The notes: generated by a model from the letters alone, not told the origin. DNA of 37,626 nt from an uncultured Erwinia sp. (GCA_913775305.1 CAJYIY010000009.1:1-37626); one strand, 5' to 3'; positions 7,074-16,276 are shown, counted from the first letter of the stretch. Numbers and translations: made by a program.

Positions 7074-7964
7074 TCAGCCCGCATTCAGCAGTAGCGACAT
7101 CATGGCTGACATCACCGCAGGGCGCTCCCTCAGGCGTGACCAGACCAGCCAGACCTGCGACAGCGCATCCGGTTCCTGCAGCGGGATCCAGACCACATCC
7201 GCCAGCCGAACGCGGCGAAAAGAGGCGGGTAAAATTGAAACGCCAAGCCCGGTAGAGACCAGCCCGATAATGGTCATCGCCTCGCCCACTTCCTGGGCAA
7301 TATTGGGTTCAATCTGATAGTGATGCAGGAGAGTTAAAATTTCGCTATACAGCGCTGTACCAACCTGCGGATCAAAAAAGACAAAAGGCTCCTGAGCCAG
7401 CTCGCTGACGCTAATCTGCGCCCGTCCGGCAAGGCGATGTTCGCGATGAACCAGCGCATACATCGGCTCCTGCAGAATCAACTGGTGATCCAGGGTTTCC
7501 GGTAGCGGCGTATTGCGCATCACCCCAAGATCAAGCCTGCCATCTATCAGCGGAGCAAGCTGCTGGCGCGTATTGATCTCCTGCATTTGCAGGTGTACCG
7601 CCGGGAAACGCTGGCGGAAGGTGAACAGCGCATCCGACACCACACTGATAAACGGCGCGGAAGAGGTAAACCCAATACGCAGTTCACCCTCATCACCGCG
7701 ATGCAGTCGCGCGGCTTTATCGGCGGCCTGAGCAACGTTTTGCAGAATCAGACGCGCATCCAGTAAAAACTGCTGGCCTGCCGCCGTCAGACGCACGCTG
7801 CGGTTGGTGCGGGCAAACAGCCGGGCTCCGATTTCCTGTTCAAGGATCTGAATCTGCTGGCTGAGCGGCGGCTGAGAAATATTCAGCCGCTGCGCAGCGC
7901 GCCCAAAATGCAGCTCTTCAGCAACGGCAATAAAGTAACGAAGGTGGCGCAGCTCAACATTCAT
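7074..7964 (-). CDS. ynfL: LysR-family regulator YnfL
   Basis: A 296-residue LysR-type transcriptional regulator. The N-terminal winged HTH is clear (MNVELRHLRYFIAVAEELHFGRAAQRLNISQPPLSQQI, residues 1-38), followed by the linker helix and a type 2 periplasmic-binding-like effector domain from about residue 90. EVGEAMTIIGLVSTGLGVSILP in the effector domain matches E. coli YnfL. It diverges from the MFS gene ynfM across 104 bp, the classic layout of a LysR regulator with its target exporter, so it probably controls ynfM (inference). The shared gap is AT-rich with TATTAATA at 7988-7995 and ATTAT/ATAAT arms (7986-7990, 8007-8011), a possible binding region. The effector is unknown. Confidence 0.9.
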   Translation of the reverse strand: MNVELRHLRYFIAVAEELHFGRAAQRLNISQPPLSQQIQILEQEIGARLFARTNRSVRLTAAGQQFLLDARLILQNVAQAADKAARLHRGDEGELRIGFTSSAPFISVVSDALFTFRQRFPAVHLQMQEINTRQQLAPLIDGRLDLGVMRNTPLPETLDHQLILQEPMYALVHREHRLAGRAQISVSELAQEPFVFFDPQVGTALYSEILTLLHHYQIEPNIAQEVGEAMTIIGLVSTGLGVSILPASFRRVRLADVVWIPLQEPDALSQVWLVWSRLRERPAVMSAMMSLLLNAG

Positions 7965-8068
7965 ATTCTAAAAGTCTTGTTTGAGATTATTAATATATTA
8001 GACATCATAATAGCTTTTTCTTATCTTTTCGATGACAAGACCAAGTCATCCAAGCTAAGGAACCTGAA

Positions 8069-9322
8069 GTGAATCGCTCAACCCATGCCGTTACGCTTGA
8101 AGAGCCCGTTTATCGAACCCCGCCAGCAATAACCCCAACCAGTCTGTACATTAATCGTGGATCGCCCCAGTTCCTGCGCGTGACGCTTGCCCTGTTTTCA
8201 GCGGGGCTGGCGACCTTTGCCCTGCTCTATTGCGTGCAGCCAGTCCTGCCGGTACTGTCACATGAATTTGGCGTTTCTCCCGCCAGCAGCAGTATTTCTC
8301 TCTCTATCGCCACCGCATTTCTGGCGTTAGGCATGCTGTTTACCGGCCCCCTGTCGGATGCGCTGGGGCGTAAGCCAGTCATGGTGACGTCGCTGATGCT
8401 GGCGGCTATTTTTTCGCTGCTTTCATCAACCATGACCAGCTGGCACGGGATTCTGGTGATGCGCGCGCTTACCGGCCTGTCGTTAAGCGGCGTTGCGGCG
8501 GTAGGCATGACCTATCTCAGTGAAGAGATCAGCCCGACGGTGGTCGCTTTCTCGATGGGACTGTATATCAGCGGGAATTCAATCGGTGGCATGAGTGGTC
8601 GCCTGTTAACCGGTGTCATTACCGACTACAGCAGCTGGCGCGTGGCGGTGGCGACAATCGGCTGCTTTGCTCTGGCTTCTGCGGTGATGTTCTGGAAGAT
8701 TTTGCCGGATTCCCGTCACTTTCGCCCAACGTCTCTGAAGCCCCGCAGCCTGGCCATCAATTTCCGCCTTCACTGGCGTGATAGCGGACTGCCTCTGCTG
8801 TTTGCTGAAGGTTTTCTGTTGATGGGATCGTTTGTGACGCTGTTTAACTATATTGGCTATCGTTTGCTGTCTCCGCCCTGGTCACTGAGTCAAACCGTGG
8901 TTGGTCTGCTGTCGGTGGTGTACCTCACCGGGTCATGGAGTTCGCCCAAAGCCGGTGCGATGACCGTTAAGTATGGCCGTTCACCGGTATTGCTGGTTTC
9001 GACACTGATGATGCTGACGGGTCTGCTGGTTACGCTCTTCAGCAGCCTCTGGCTGATCCTGCCGGGTATGATGCTGTTTACAGCGGGCTTCTTTGCCGCC
9101 CACTCGGTTGCCAGTGGCTGGATAGGTCCGCGTGCCCGACGCGCAAAAGGCCAGGCCTCCTCGCTCTATCTGTTCAGTTACTATCTGGGCTCCAGCGTGG
9201 CCGGTACGCTGGGTGGCGTGTTCTGGCATAACTTTGGCTGGGGCGGCATCACCGCTTTTATTGCCACCATGCTACTGCTATCGCTGGTGGTGGGCATGCG
9301 GCTGCACCATAAAAAATTGTAG
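8069..9322 (+). CDS. ynfM: MFS transporter YnfM
   Basis: A 417-residue, 12-TM major facilitator superfamily protein, the same length as E. coli YnfM, which is usually described as a putative arabinose/drug efflux-type transporter. The loop 2-3 motif GPLSDALGRKPVM lies at about residues 92-104. A cytoplasmic N-terminal tail of about 35 residues precedes helix 1 (LALFSAGLATFALLY). Conserved stretches FALLYCVQPVLPVL and GQASSLYLFSYYLGSS match E. coli. The start is a GTG at 8069 with AAGGAA at 8057-8062, six bases away. It is divergent from ynfL and ends at a strong terminator (9336-9369). The exported substrate is not known. Confidence 0.9.
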   Translation: MNRSTHAVTLEEPVYRTPPAITPTSLYINRGSPQFLRVTLALFSAGLATFALLYCVQPVLPVLSHEFGVSPASSSISLSIATAFLALGMLFTGPLSDALGRKPVMVTSLMLAAIFSLLSSTMTSWHGILVMRALTGLSLSGVAAVGMTYLSEEISPTVVAFSMGLYISGNSIGGMSGRLLTGVITDYSSWRVAVATIGCFALASAVMFWKILPDSRHFRPTSLKPRSLAINFRLHWRDSGLPLLFAEGFLLMGSFVTLFNYIGYRLLSPPWSLSQTVVGLLSVVYLTGSWSSPKAGAMTVKYGRSPVLLVSTLMMLTGLLVTLFSSLWLILPGMMLFTAGFFAAHSVASGWIGPRARRAKGQASSLYLFSYYLGSSVAGTLGGVFWHNFGWGGITAFIATMLLLSLVVGMRLHHKKL

Positions 9323-9335
9323 TTCCACTCTCTTT

Positions 9336-9369
9336 ACGGGCCGGAGTGTGAAGCAACGGCCCGTTTTTT
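9336..9369 (+). terminator. Rho-independent terminator of ynfM
   Basis: ACGGGCC (9336-9342) pairs with GGCCCGT (9358-9364) and is followed by TTTTT. It sits 14 bp past the ynfM stop. Confidence 0.8.
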
Positions 9370-9406
9370 CTGGTTCTTTCCTGCTGACCGAAAGTTCGCG
9401 CTGCGG

Positions 9407-9435
9407 TTGATGCGTGCACCATAAGGAACTATAAT
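9407..9435 (+). promoter_or_regulatory. tus promoter
   Basis: A -35 TTGATG (9407-9412) and a perfect -10 TATAAT (9430-9435) are separated by exactly 17 bp. Transcription would start near 9442, inside the Ter site, so Tus bound at Ter should repress its own promoter, as known for E. coli TerB. Confidence 0.75.
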
Positions 9436-9458
9436 CTTTAGTATGTTGTAACTAATGG
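9436..9458 (+). other. Ter replication-arrest site (TerB-like)
   Basis: The core TTAGTATGTTGTAACTAA is present at 9438-9455; over the 23-bp E. coli TerA sequence 19 positions agree. The G of the critical GC6 pair is at 9441. In the Tus-Ter lock model the GC6 end is the non-permissive face, so forks moving in the direction of increasing window coordinate would be stopped here. The site overlaps the tus transcription start. Confidence 0.92.
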
Positions 9459-9465
9459 AGTTGCG

Positions 9466-10395
9466 ATGAGCCTTTATGAAGCAGTAGAACGGTTACACCA
9501 CTGCGTGGCCGAACTTGAGTCCGAACTCAGCAACCTGCAACAACAGATAATCACCCTGCGCCTGCTGGCGGCCAGGGTGTTCGAGTTGCCCGCGGTTGAA
9601 AAAGGCAAAGAGAACGATCCCCTGACGCAGATTGCCGTTGAGCAATGGGTGGGTCAGGCCGCCTTGCAGCGTGCTCTGTCACACTTTGGCCTGCTGTTTA
9701 TGCAGCATCAGTCAGAAAAAATCAGCACCAAGGCGGCCGTTCGCCTGCCCGGCGTCCTCTGCCTGCAGGCCGACACCGAACAGTCCACCCTGCTTCACCA
9801 GCAGGTTCAGCGGGTCAACGATGTAAAACAGCAACTGGAGAAAATTATTACCATCGATTCCGGCCTGCCCAGCGAAGCGCGTTTTGAATTCGTTCACACC
9901 CACCAGCGCGGACTGATAACCCTGAACGCCTACCGCTCTCTGGTCCTGCTGGATAATCCCGACTCCGTGCGTTTTGGCTGGGCCAACAAACACATTATTA
10001 AAAACGTCAGCCGCGATGAAATGCTGGAGAAGCTGCAAAAAAGCCTGAATGCCGGGCGGGCCGTCGCGCCCTGGAGCCGGGAGCAGTGGGCGGAAAAAGT
10101 GGCTCAGGAGATTGCGTCGATCAAATCTCTGCCCGATACGGCACGACTGAAGATTAAACGTCCGGTAAAAGTGCAGCCTGTCGCCAGGGTATGGAACAGC
10201 GACACGCAGAAACAGACCCAGCTGGCCTGCCCTTCACCGCTGATTGTCCTGTGTAAGGATACGGCCAGCGTACCCACTTTGGGTGAGTTGCTTAATTATG
10301 ACGCGGAGAATGTGAATCACCGCCACAAACCGCTGGCACAGCCGCTGTTTCTGCTGATCCCGCGTTTACATTTGTATACCGACCGGCTGGCCTGA
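9466..10395 (+). CDS. tus: Tus, replication terminus site-binding protein
   Basis: Tus binds Ter sites as a monomer and arrests replication forks approaching from one side by blocking DnaB helicase and trapping a flipped cytosine. The product is 309 residues, the same as E. coli Tus. N-terminal helices (MSLYEAVERLHHCVAELESEL) and C-terminal blocks (RVWNSDTQKQTQLACPSPLIV, HRHKPLAQPLFLLIPRLHLYTDRL) are diagnostic. The ATG at 9466 follows TGGAG at 9456-9460. Its own Ter site and promoter lie immediately upstream (9407-9458). In E. coli rstAB precedes tus; here ynfM does, so a large segment is absent. It converges on fumC. Confidence 0.96.
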   Translation: MSLYEAVERLHHCVAELESELSNLQQQIITLRLLAARVFELPAVEKGKENDPLTQIAVEQWVGQAALQRALSHFGLLFMQHQSEKISTKAAVRLPGVLCLQADTEQSTLLHQQVQRVNDVKQQLEKIITIDSGLPSEARFEFVHTHQRGLITLNAYRSLVLLDNPDSVRFGWANKHIIKNVSRDEMLEKLQKSLNAGRAVAPWSREQWAEKVAQEIASIKSLPDTARLKIKRPVKVQPVARVWNSDTQKQTQLACPSPLIVLCKDTASVPTLGELLNYDAENVNHRHKPLAQPLFLLIPRLHLYTDRLA

Positions 10396-10413
10396 GCAAA
10401 GAGGACACAAAAT

Positions 10414-10439
10414 AAAAAAGCCAGGCATCTGCCTGGCTT
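10414..10439 (-). terminator. Rho-independent terminator of fumC
   Basis: AAGCCAGGC (10418-10426) and GCCTGGCTT (10431-10439) form a 9-bp stem with a 4-nt loop. On the minus strand the stem runs into a T-tract (A-run at 10414-10419 on the plus strand). It may also stop tus transcription from the other side. Confidence 0.85.
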
Positions 10440-10463
10440 GTGCTGCACATCGCTGAAGGCAGA

Positions 10464-11861
10464 TCAGACTTTCATACTACCCACCATCTCTTCCGGCCGC
10501 ACCCACGCATCGAACTCTTCTTCGGTCAGATAACCGAGTTTCAGCGCCGAGCCTTTCAGCGTCAGCCCTTCTTTATGCGCTTTCTTCGCGATTTCAGCTG
10601 CTTTGTCGTAGCCAATATGGGTATTTAACGCGGTCACCAGCATCAGCGACTCATTCAACAGCTGCGTAATACGGTCACGGTTTGGCTCAATACCCACCGC
10701 ACAGTGGTGATTAAAACTGTCGATACCGTCAGCCAGCAGGCGCACCGACTGCAGGAAGTTATGGATTACCATTGGGCGATAAACGTTAAGTTCAAAGTTA
10801 CCTGACGCACCGCCGATATTCAGCGCCACATCGTTGCCCATCACCTGGCAGCAAAGCATGGTCAGGGCTTCACACTGAGTCGGGTTCACTTTGCCTGGCA
10901 TGATCGAACTGCCCGGTTCGTTTTCCGGGATAGCTATTTCGCCAATACCACAGCGAGGACCGGAAGAGAGCCAGCGCACATCGTTAGCGATTTTCATTAG
11001 CGAAGCCGCCAGGCCTTTCAGTGCGCCGTGCGCGTGCACCAGCGCGTCACAGGTTGCCAGCGATTCAAACTTGTTCGGTGCGGTGACAAACGGCTGTTGG
11101 GTTAAACCGGCCAGCTCTTTCGCTACGCGCACGGCGTATTCCGGATGGGTATTCAGACCCGTTCCGACAGCGGTGCCGCCCAGCGCCAGTTCGGCCAGGT
11201 GCGGAATGCTCTGTTCGATATGCTTCAGGCTATGCGTCAGCATCGCTACCCAGCCAGAAATTTCCTGGCCGAGCGTCAGCGGCGTGGCGTCCTGCAGGTG
11301 AGTCCGGCCAATTTTAACAATGTCCTTAAAGGCTTCGGCCTTATCACCCAGCGTTTTTTGCAGCACCTTCAGCTGCGGCAGCAGATGTTCCCGCACCGCG
11401 ATAACCGCAGCCACATGCATCGCCGTCGGGAAGACGTCATTGGAACTCTGGCTTTTATTCACATCATCGTTTGGATGAACGAGGCGCGACATACCGCGTT
11501 CACCGCCCAGTATTTCACTGGCGCGGTTGGCAAGTACCTCGTTCATATTCATGTTGGTTTGCGTGCCGGAACCGGTTTGCCAAATCGCGAGGGGGAACTC
11601 AGAGCGGTGTTTGTCGGCCAGCACTTCATCAGCAGCGCTGATAATTGCGTTTGCACGTTCACCCGGCAGCAGGCCGAGATCGCTGTTAACCTTTGCTGCA
11701 GCACGTTTGGTCAGCGCCAGAGCATAGACCAGCTCGACAGGCATTTTTTCAGTTGAAATGCGAAAGTGTTCCAGTGAGCGTTGGGTCTGCGCGCCCCAAA
11801 GTTTATCAGCCGGTACTTCAATCGGTCCCATTGAGTCTTTTTCAATGCGGTTGGCTGCCAT
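10464..11861 (-). CDS. fumC: Class II fumarate hydratase (fumarase C)
   Basis: FumC interconverts fumarate and L-malate in the TCA cycle; it is the iron-independent, oxidation-resistant homotetrameric fumarase. The product is 465 residues (E. coli 467). The superfamily signature [11 protein letters not shown] lies near residue 317, with [21 protein letters not shown] near 100 and the [14 protein letters not shown] region near 188. The ATG at 11861 follows AGGAGAGAGGA; the frame runs 54 bp further upstream without a ribosome site. In E. coli fumA lies upstream of fumC; here fumA is absent and manA diverges across 231 bp. SoxS or other control cannot be read with confidence. A clear terminator follows. 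Confidence 0.96.
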   Translation of the reverse strand: MAANRIEKDSMGPIEVPADKLWGAQTQRSLEHFRISTEKMPVELVYALALTKRAAAKVNSDLGLLPGERANAIISAADEVLADKHRSEFPLAIWQTGSGTQTNMNMNEVLANRASEILGGERGMSRLVHPNDDVNKSQSSNDVFPTAMHVAAVIAVREHLLPQLKVLQKTLGDKAEAFKDIVKIGRTHLQDATPLTLGQEISGWVAMLTHSLKHIEQSIPHLAELALGGTAVGTGLNTHPEYAVRVAKELAGLTQQPFVTAPNKFESLATCDALVHAHGALKGLAASLMKIANDVRWLSSGPRCGIGEIAIPENEPGSSIMPGKVNPTQCEALTMLCCQVMGNDVALNIGGASGNFELNVYRPMVIHNFLQSVRLLADGIDSFNHHCAVGIEPNRDRITQLLNESLMLVTALNTHIGYDKAAEIAKKAHKEGLTLKGSALKLGYLTEEEFDAWVRPEEMVGSMKV

Positions 11862-12092
11862 TCCTCTCTCCTTTAGCACAACTCTATGATTTTTAATGGC
11901 CCGGTCAGGTCTCAATGGAGGCCAGTCACTGCGGACCCTCTTTTTACATACAACTATTTAACATTATGCGACTCATTCGCGTTTATTGCATCCCGATTGT
12001 TTTAGGGGATTTTTCAGATTGTCTTCAAGGGGCGTTTTTCGGTATTACTATCGGCAATAACGCGCCTGAACAAGGTTTAACAGGGAAACATC

Positions 12093-13277
12093 ATGCAAAA
12101 ATTAATCAATTCGCTGCAAAATTACGCCTGGGGAAGTAAAACGGCTCTGACTGATCTGTACGGTATTGAAAATCCGTCTCAGCAGCCGATGGCGGAACTG
12201 TGGATGGGCGCCCACCCGAAAAGTTCCTCACAGATTAAGGTTGATAATGTCCCGAAATCGCTCCGCGCTGTGATTGCCGCCGATAAAACCGCGCTGCTGG
12301 GCAAAGCGGTTGCTGAACGATTTAACGAACTGCCTTTCCTGTTTAAGGTGCTGTGCGCCGATCAGCCGCTGTCAATTCAGGTTCATCCAAGTAAATCCGC
12401 GGCGATTGAGGGATTCGCCCGCGAAAATGCGGCGGGGATCCCGCCAGATGCCCCCAACCGCAACTATAAAGATGATAACCATAAGCCCGAGCTGGTTTAC
12501 GCGCTGACCCCGTTCCGGGCGATTAACGGTTTCCGACCGCTCCAGGACATTGCTGCTCTGCTGCTGCCGGTCGCCGCAGCCCACCCGGCCATCGGGACAT
12601 TTATTCAGTCGCCAACCGCAGCAACACTGTCCGATCTGTTTGCCAGCCTGCTGTCAATGGAAGGTGAAGTGAAGACGCGGGCGCTGGGTATCCTGCGTGA
12701 GCAACTGAGCGCCAACGCGGGCGAGCCGTGGCAAACCATCCGCAGTATCGCTGAGTTTTATCCTGACGACAGCGGACTGTTTTCCCCCCTGCTGCTGAAC
12801 GTCATTGAGCTGAAGCCGGGCGAAGCGATGTTTTTATTTGCCGAAACCCCGCACGCCTATCTGAACGGCGTGGCGCTGGAGATTATGGCGAATTCCGATA
12901 ATGTGCTCCGCGCCGGATTAACCCCCAAATATATTGATATTCCTGAGCTGCTGGCGAACCTGAAGTTTGTTGAGAAACCGGCCGATTCGCTGTTAACCGT
13001 TCCGGTTCAGCAGGGCAACACGCAAATCTTCCCGATTCCGGTGGAAGATTTTTCCTTCGCTATCCACACCCTCAGCGCAGAACCGCTCCGCGTAGAGCAG
13101 CAGAGCGCAGCGATTATCTTCTGCATTGAAGGTGAAGCGCTGCTTACCCGCGGCGAAGAGCAGCTGACCCTGAAACCGGGTGAATCGGCGTTTATTGCCG
13201 CCAACGAATCACCGGTGACGCTCAGCGGAAGTGGTCGCGTTGCGCGCGCGTTTAACGATCTCTCTAATTACGGCTGA
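12093..13277 (+). CDS. manA: Mannose-6-phosphate isomerase (class I)
   Basis: ManA interconverts mannose 6-phosphate and fructose 6-phosphate; it is needed to use mannose and to supply GDP-mannose for polysaccharide. The product is 394 residues (E. coli 391). Type I PMI zinc ligands are seen in LSIQVHPSKS (Gln and His, about residue 96-105), KPELVYALTPF (Glu) and MFLFAETPHAYLNG (His near 255). The ATG at 12093 follows CAGGGAAACATC. A possible promoter is TTGTCT (12019-12024), 18-bp spacer, TATTAC (12043-12048). It stands alone between divergent fumC and downstream ydgA and ends in a strong terminator. No mannose transporter is nearby. Confidence 0.95.
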   Translation: MQKLINSLQNYAWGSKTALTDLYGIENPSQQPMAELWMGAHPKSSSQIKVDNVPKSLRAVIAADKTALLGKAVAERFNELPFLFKVLCADQPLSIQVHPSKSAAIEGFARENAAGIPPDAPNRNYKDDNHKPELVYALTPFRAINGFRPLQDIAALLLPVAAAHPAIGTFIQSPTAATLSDLFASLLSMEGEVKTRALGILREQLSANAGEPWQTIRSIAEFYPDDSGLFSPLLLNVIELKPGEAMFLFAETPHAYLNGVALEIMANSDNVLRAGLTPKYIDIPELLANLKFVEKPADSLLTVPVQQGNTQIFPIPVEDFSFAIHTLSAEPLRVEQQSAAIIFCIEGEALLTRGEEQLTLKPGESAFIAANESPVTLSGSGRVARAFNDLSNYG

Positions 13278-13319
13278 CGTATCCGGTCATAATTGCTAAT
13301 ATCATTGAAGTTATTCTTC

Positions 13320-13342
13320 AAAAACGCCGCAAGGCGTTTTTT
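13320..13342 (+). terminator. Rho-independent terminator of manA
   Basis: AAAAACGCC (13320-13328) and GGCGTTTTT (13333-13341) form a 9-bp stem with a GCAA tetraloop followed by Ts, 43 bp past the manA stop. The flanking A- and T-runs make it potentially bidirectional. Confidence 0.88.
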
Positions 13343-13416
13343 ATTCGCCACTCTATGACCTGCAGGATTTGAACAGGTTAACCGGCGTTCGTGAATCAAA
13401 AAAGGACGACTTACAG

Positions 13417-14940
13417 ATGAAAAAAACCAAGATTGCCGTCGGCGTGGTTATTGCCCTTGGCGTTATCTGGACCGGCGGTGCCTGGCTTACCGGTAAACAG
13501 CTGGAAAAAAACATGGATCAGCTGGTAGAGCAAGCGAACGCGCAGATACGCGATACGGCACCGGAAAGCCGCCTGCAGCTGAGTTATCAGGATTACCAGC
13601 GCGGTCTGTTCAGCAGTACCCTGCGTCTGGTTCTTCAGTCCAGCTCACAAACCGAAGACAACGCTATTCTGAAGCCCGGCCAGAGTATTGTGATGAAGGA
13701 AACCATCGATCACGGTCCCTTCCCGTTTGCCCAGCTGAAAAAATTTAACCTGATCCCAGCCATGGCCTCTGTTCACAGCGAGCTGGAAAATACCGATGCG
13801 GTCAAAAAGCTGTTTGAATACACCAAGGGTCAGTCTGTCGTCCAGGCTGAAACCCGCATAGGCTACAGCGGCAGCACCGATTCTGATGTGCGTCTGCTGC
13901 CGGCCGATTACAGCAATGTGCAAACCGGCGAACGCTTTGCTTTCAACGGCGGCACGCTGTCGATTTCAGCGGACGCCAAAGGTGATGCGGTTAAATTCGA
14001 CGGTGATATCGACAGCGTTTCTATTGCCAGCAAAAATGAGCTGGAAATGCCGGTGCTGTTCACCCTTAACGGCTTTAAGCTGGATGCGAACAGTCACATC
14101 AGCCCGGAAGGATTACGTATTGGCGATCAGAACCTGACGCTGAAGAAACTAACCGCGACGGTGAGCGATAAAGAAGCGCTGACGCTGGAGAATCTCAGCG
14201 GTAAATCAACCTTCGATTCGAAAGATAATCACGTTGGTGGCCAGATCGACATGGCAGTCGACGGCCTGAAACTGCAGGGTCAGGACTTTGGTCATGGTAA
14301 GCTAATGATTAAGCTGGCCGACTTCAACGGCACGGCGATGAAACAGTTCTCCACCCAGTATAATAATCAGGTGATGGCGCTGACTACCGATCCGGCCGTT
14401 CAGAACAATCCGGAACTGTATCAGCAGCGCGTAAGCGAATTGCTGGCTGCTAATCTGCCGCTGCTGCTGAAGGGCAGTCCGTCAGTAAATATTGCCCCGC
14501 TGAGCTGGAGCAATGATAAGGGTGAAAGCAGTCTGAATCTTTCGGTGCAGTTTAAAGATCCCGCCACTGCCGCAGCCGCCGCGCAGACCGTCACTCAGCA
14601 GGTGGATAACGTGCTGAAGTCGTTTGACGCCAAACTGCAGATCTCAATGGATATGGCGACGGAGATGATGACGCACGTGGCGATGACCGAAGGCTACGAT
14701 CGGGAGCAGGCGACGAAGCTGGCCGATCAGCAGGTCAAAGGTCTGGCTGCGATGGGGCAAATGTTTAAGCTGACCACGCAGAAAGATAACAATATTCTCA
14801 CCACCTTGCAGTACGCCACCGGACAGGTGACGATGAACGGTGAGAAAATGCCGCTGGAACAGTTCCTGTCGCGCTATATGCTGGGGGGTGGTGATGAGAT
14901 CCAGCCACAGTTACAGCCTGGCGCACAGCCGCAGAACTGA
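13417..14940 (+). CDS. ydgA: YdgA family protein (DUF945)
   Basis: A 507-residue envelope protein of the DUF945/YdgA family (E. coli YdgA about 502). The N-terminus MKKTKIAVGVVIALGVIWTGGAWLTG is one uncleaved membrane anchor or signal segment; the rest is predicted periplasmic, beta-rich with repeated modules. A coiled or helical section lies around residues 400-470, and the tail (QPQLQPGAQPQN) is Gln/Pro-rich. No catalytic motif is visible and the biochemical role is unknown. The ATG at 13417 is chosen over 13369 because it gives the family N-terminus; the ribosome site AAGGA is rather far (11 nt). In E. coli ydgA also follows manA; here add comes directly after it, lacking the uid/mal genes found between them in E. 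coli. Confidence 0.88.
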   Translation: MKKTKIAVGVVIALGVIWTGGAWLTGKQLEKNMDQLVEQANAQIRDTAPESRLQLSYQDYQRGLFSSTLRLVLQSSSQTEDNAILKPGQSIVMKETIDHGPFPFAQLKKFNLIPAMASVHSELENTDAVKKLFEYTKGQSVVQAETRIGYSGSTDSDVRLLPADYSNVQTGERFAFNGGTLSISADAKGDAVKFDGDIDSVSIASKNELEMPVLFTLNGFKLDANSHISPEGLRIGDQNLTLKKLTATVSDKEALTLENLSGKSTFDSKDNHVGGQIDMAVDGLKLQGQDFGHGKLMIKLADFNGTAMKQFSTQYNNQVMALTTDPAVQNNPELYQQRVSELLAANLPLLLKGSPSVNIAPLSWSNDKGESSLNLSVQFKDPATAAAAAQTVTQQVDNVLKSFDAKLQISMDMATEMMTHVAMTEGYDREQATKLADQQVKGLAAMGQMFKLTTQKDNNILTTLQYATGQVTMNGEKMPLEQFLSRYMLGGGDEIQPQLQPGAQPQN

Positions 14941-15023
14941 TCGCTTCGTGACTGTCGGTTTTGCTGAGCTTCGGGCGAATTTGACCTGAAGGCGTCAGAC
15001 AAACCGTTAAGCTGAAGATGCTG

Positions 15024-15053
15024 AACCGCTATCGCCCTGATAGCGGTTTTTTT
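15024..15053 (+). terminator. Rho-independent terminator of ydgA
   Basis: AACCGCTATC (15024-15033) and GATAGCGGTT (15039-15048) form a 10-bp stem with a 5-nt loop, followed by a run of seven Ts (15047-15053). Confidence 0.92.
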
Positions 15054-15139
15054 GTCTCTGACGCCAGCTGAAGGCTGATTTGACGGTGTCGGCGGCAGAC
15101 CGCCTGACACCACGCCGTTGCTTTTCGCCCAATTTACCA

Positions 15140-15184
15140 GCAACCGGACAGCTATTTGCGCAAATAGCTGGTACGGTTGCGCAA
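15140..15184. promoter_or_regulatory. Large palindrome and tandem TTGCGCAA motifs before add
   Basis: A perfect 22-bp palindrome occupies 15149-15170, with half-site CAGCTATTTGC. Outer arms GCAACCG (15140-15146) and CGGTTGC (15174-15180) extend it as an interrupted palindrome. The central octamer TTGCGCAA (15156-15163) recurs at 15177-15184, exactly 21 bp further on, two helical turns. It overlaps the region where the -35 of add should lie, so it is probably an operator for an unknown regulator (inference). Confidence 0.6.
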
Positions 15185-15192
15185 TTAGTTTT

Positions 15193-15198
15193 TATAAT
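15193..15198 (+). promoter_or_regulatory. Probable -10 element of add
   Basis: A consensus TATAAT lies 37 bp before the add start codon. The matching -35 position (about 15170-15175) is poor and is overlapped by the palindrome and the second TTGCGCAA, suggesting regulated expression. Confidence 0.5.
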
Positions 15199-15234
15199 GC
15201 TCTGCACTTTTACCTGACCTCAAGAGTGCCGAAT

Positions 15235-16233
15235 ATGATCGATCGCCAGCTTCCCCTTACCGATATTCATCGCCACCTTGATGGCAACATTCGCGCCCAG
15301 ACCATCCTCGATTTGGGCCGTGAATTTAATCTCAGCCTGCCCGCCAGCACGCTGGAAACCCTGCGCCCGCATGTGCAGGTGACCGAAACCGAACCGGATT
15401 TGGTCAGCTTCCTTAACAAGCTCGACTGGGGTGTCAAGGTGCTCGGCTCGCTGGATGCCTGCCACCGCGTGGCGCAGGAAAACGTTGAGGATGCCGCACG
15501 TGCCGGCATCCATTATGCCGAACTGCGTTTCTCGCCGGGCTATATGGCGATGAGCCATAATCTGCCGGTTGCAGGCGTGGTCGAGGCGGTGATTGACGGC
15601 ATTAAAGCGGGCTGTGCCATGCACAATATCGACGTGCGCCTGATCGGTATTATGAGCCGTACCTTCGGTGAGCAGGCCTGCGAGCAAGAACTGGCAGCCC
15701 TGCTGGCACACCGCGATGGGATCACCGCGCTCGATCTGGCCGGTGACGAACTGGGCTTTCCGGGCACGCAGTTCCTCAGCCACTTTAATCGCGCGCGCGA
15801 TGCCGGTTTGCGCATCACAGTCCACGCCGGCGAAGCCGCCGGTGCCGAAAGCATCTGGCAGGCGATTCGCCAGCTGGGCGCGGAGCGTATCGGCCACGGC
15901 GTCAAGGCGATTGAAGATCCGGCGCTGATGGATTACCTGGCGGCGCACGGCATCGGGATTGAGTCCTGTCTGACCTCTAACATCCAGACCAGTACGGTGC
16001 CCTCACTGGACAGCCATCCGCTGAAAACCTTCCTGGATCACGGTATTCTGGCCACTATCAATACTGACGATCCGGCGGTACAGGGGATTGAGATTGGTCA
16101 TGAATATGAGGTGGCTGCGCCGGCAGCGGGTCTGAGTCAGCAGCAGATCCGCACCGCACAGGAGAACGGCCTGAAAATTGCTTTCCTGAGCGAAGCGGAA
16201 AAAGCGGCGGTGCGGGCACGCATCGCGGGTTAA
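15235..16233 (+). CDS. add: Adenosine deaminase
   Basis: Add deaminates adenosine and deoxyadenosine to inosine forms in the cytoplasm, feeding purine salvage. The product is 332 residues (E. coli 333). Zinc and catalytic motifs are complete: HRHLDG (HxH, residues 12-17), HAGEA (about 197-201), RIGHGV (about 220), and INTDDPAV (about 278-285). The ATG at 15235 is chosen over the frame start at 15118 because it gives the E. coli N-terminus [18 protein letters not shown]; the ribosome site AAGAG is weak. Upstream lies an unusual palindromic operator-like region. It converges on ydgJ over a hairpin. Functionally it pairs with guaD as a second purine-converting gene in this window. Confidence 0.95.
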   Translation: MIDRQLPLTDIHRHLDGNIRAQTILDLGREFNLSLPASTLETLRPHVQVTETEPDLVSFLNKLDWGVKVLGSLDACHRVAQENVEDAARAGIHYAELRFSPGYMAMSHNLPVAGVVEAVIDGIKAGCAMHNIDVRLIGIMSRTFGEQACEQELAALLAHRDGITALDLAGDELGFPGTQFLSHFNRARDAGLRITVHAGEAAGAESIWQAIRQLGAERIGHGVKAIEDPALMDYLAAHGIGIESCLTSNIQTSTVPSLDSHPLKTFLDHGILATINTDDPAVQGIEIGHEYEVAAPAAGLSQQQIRTAQENGLKIAFLSEAEKAAVRARIAG

Positions 16234-16276
16234 CGCTGCCCGCGAAAGAGTCCCCCGGGGCCACCGCCCGGTGGAT

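Noticed and set aside
11956..11975. dif-like sequence in the fumC-manA gap
   Set aside because: The minus strand contains ATAATGTTAAAT, close to the XerD arm of dif, but no XerC arm with the central 6 bp is present, so it is not a dif site.
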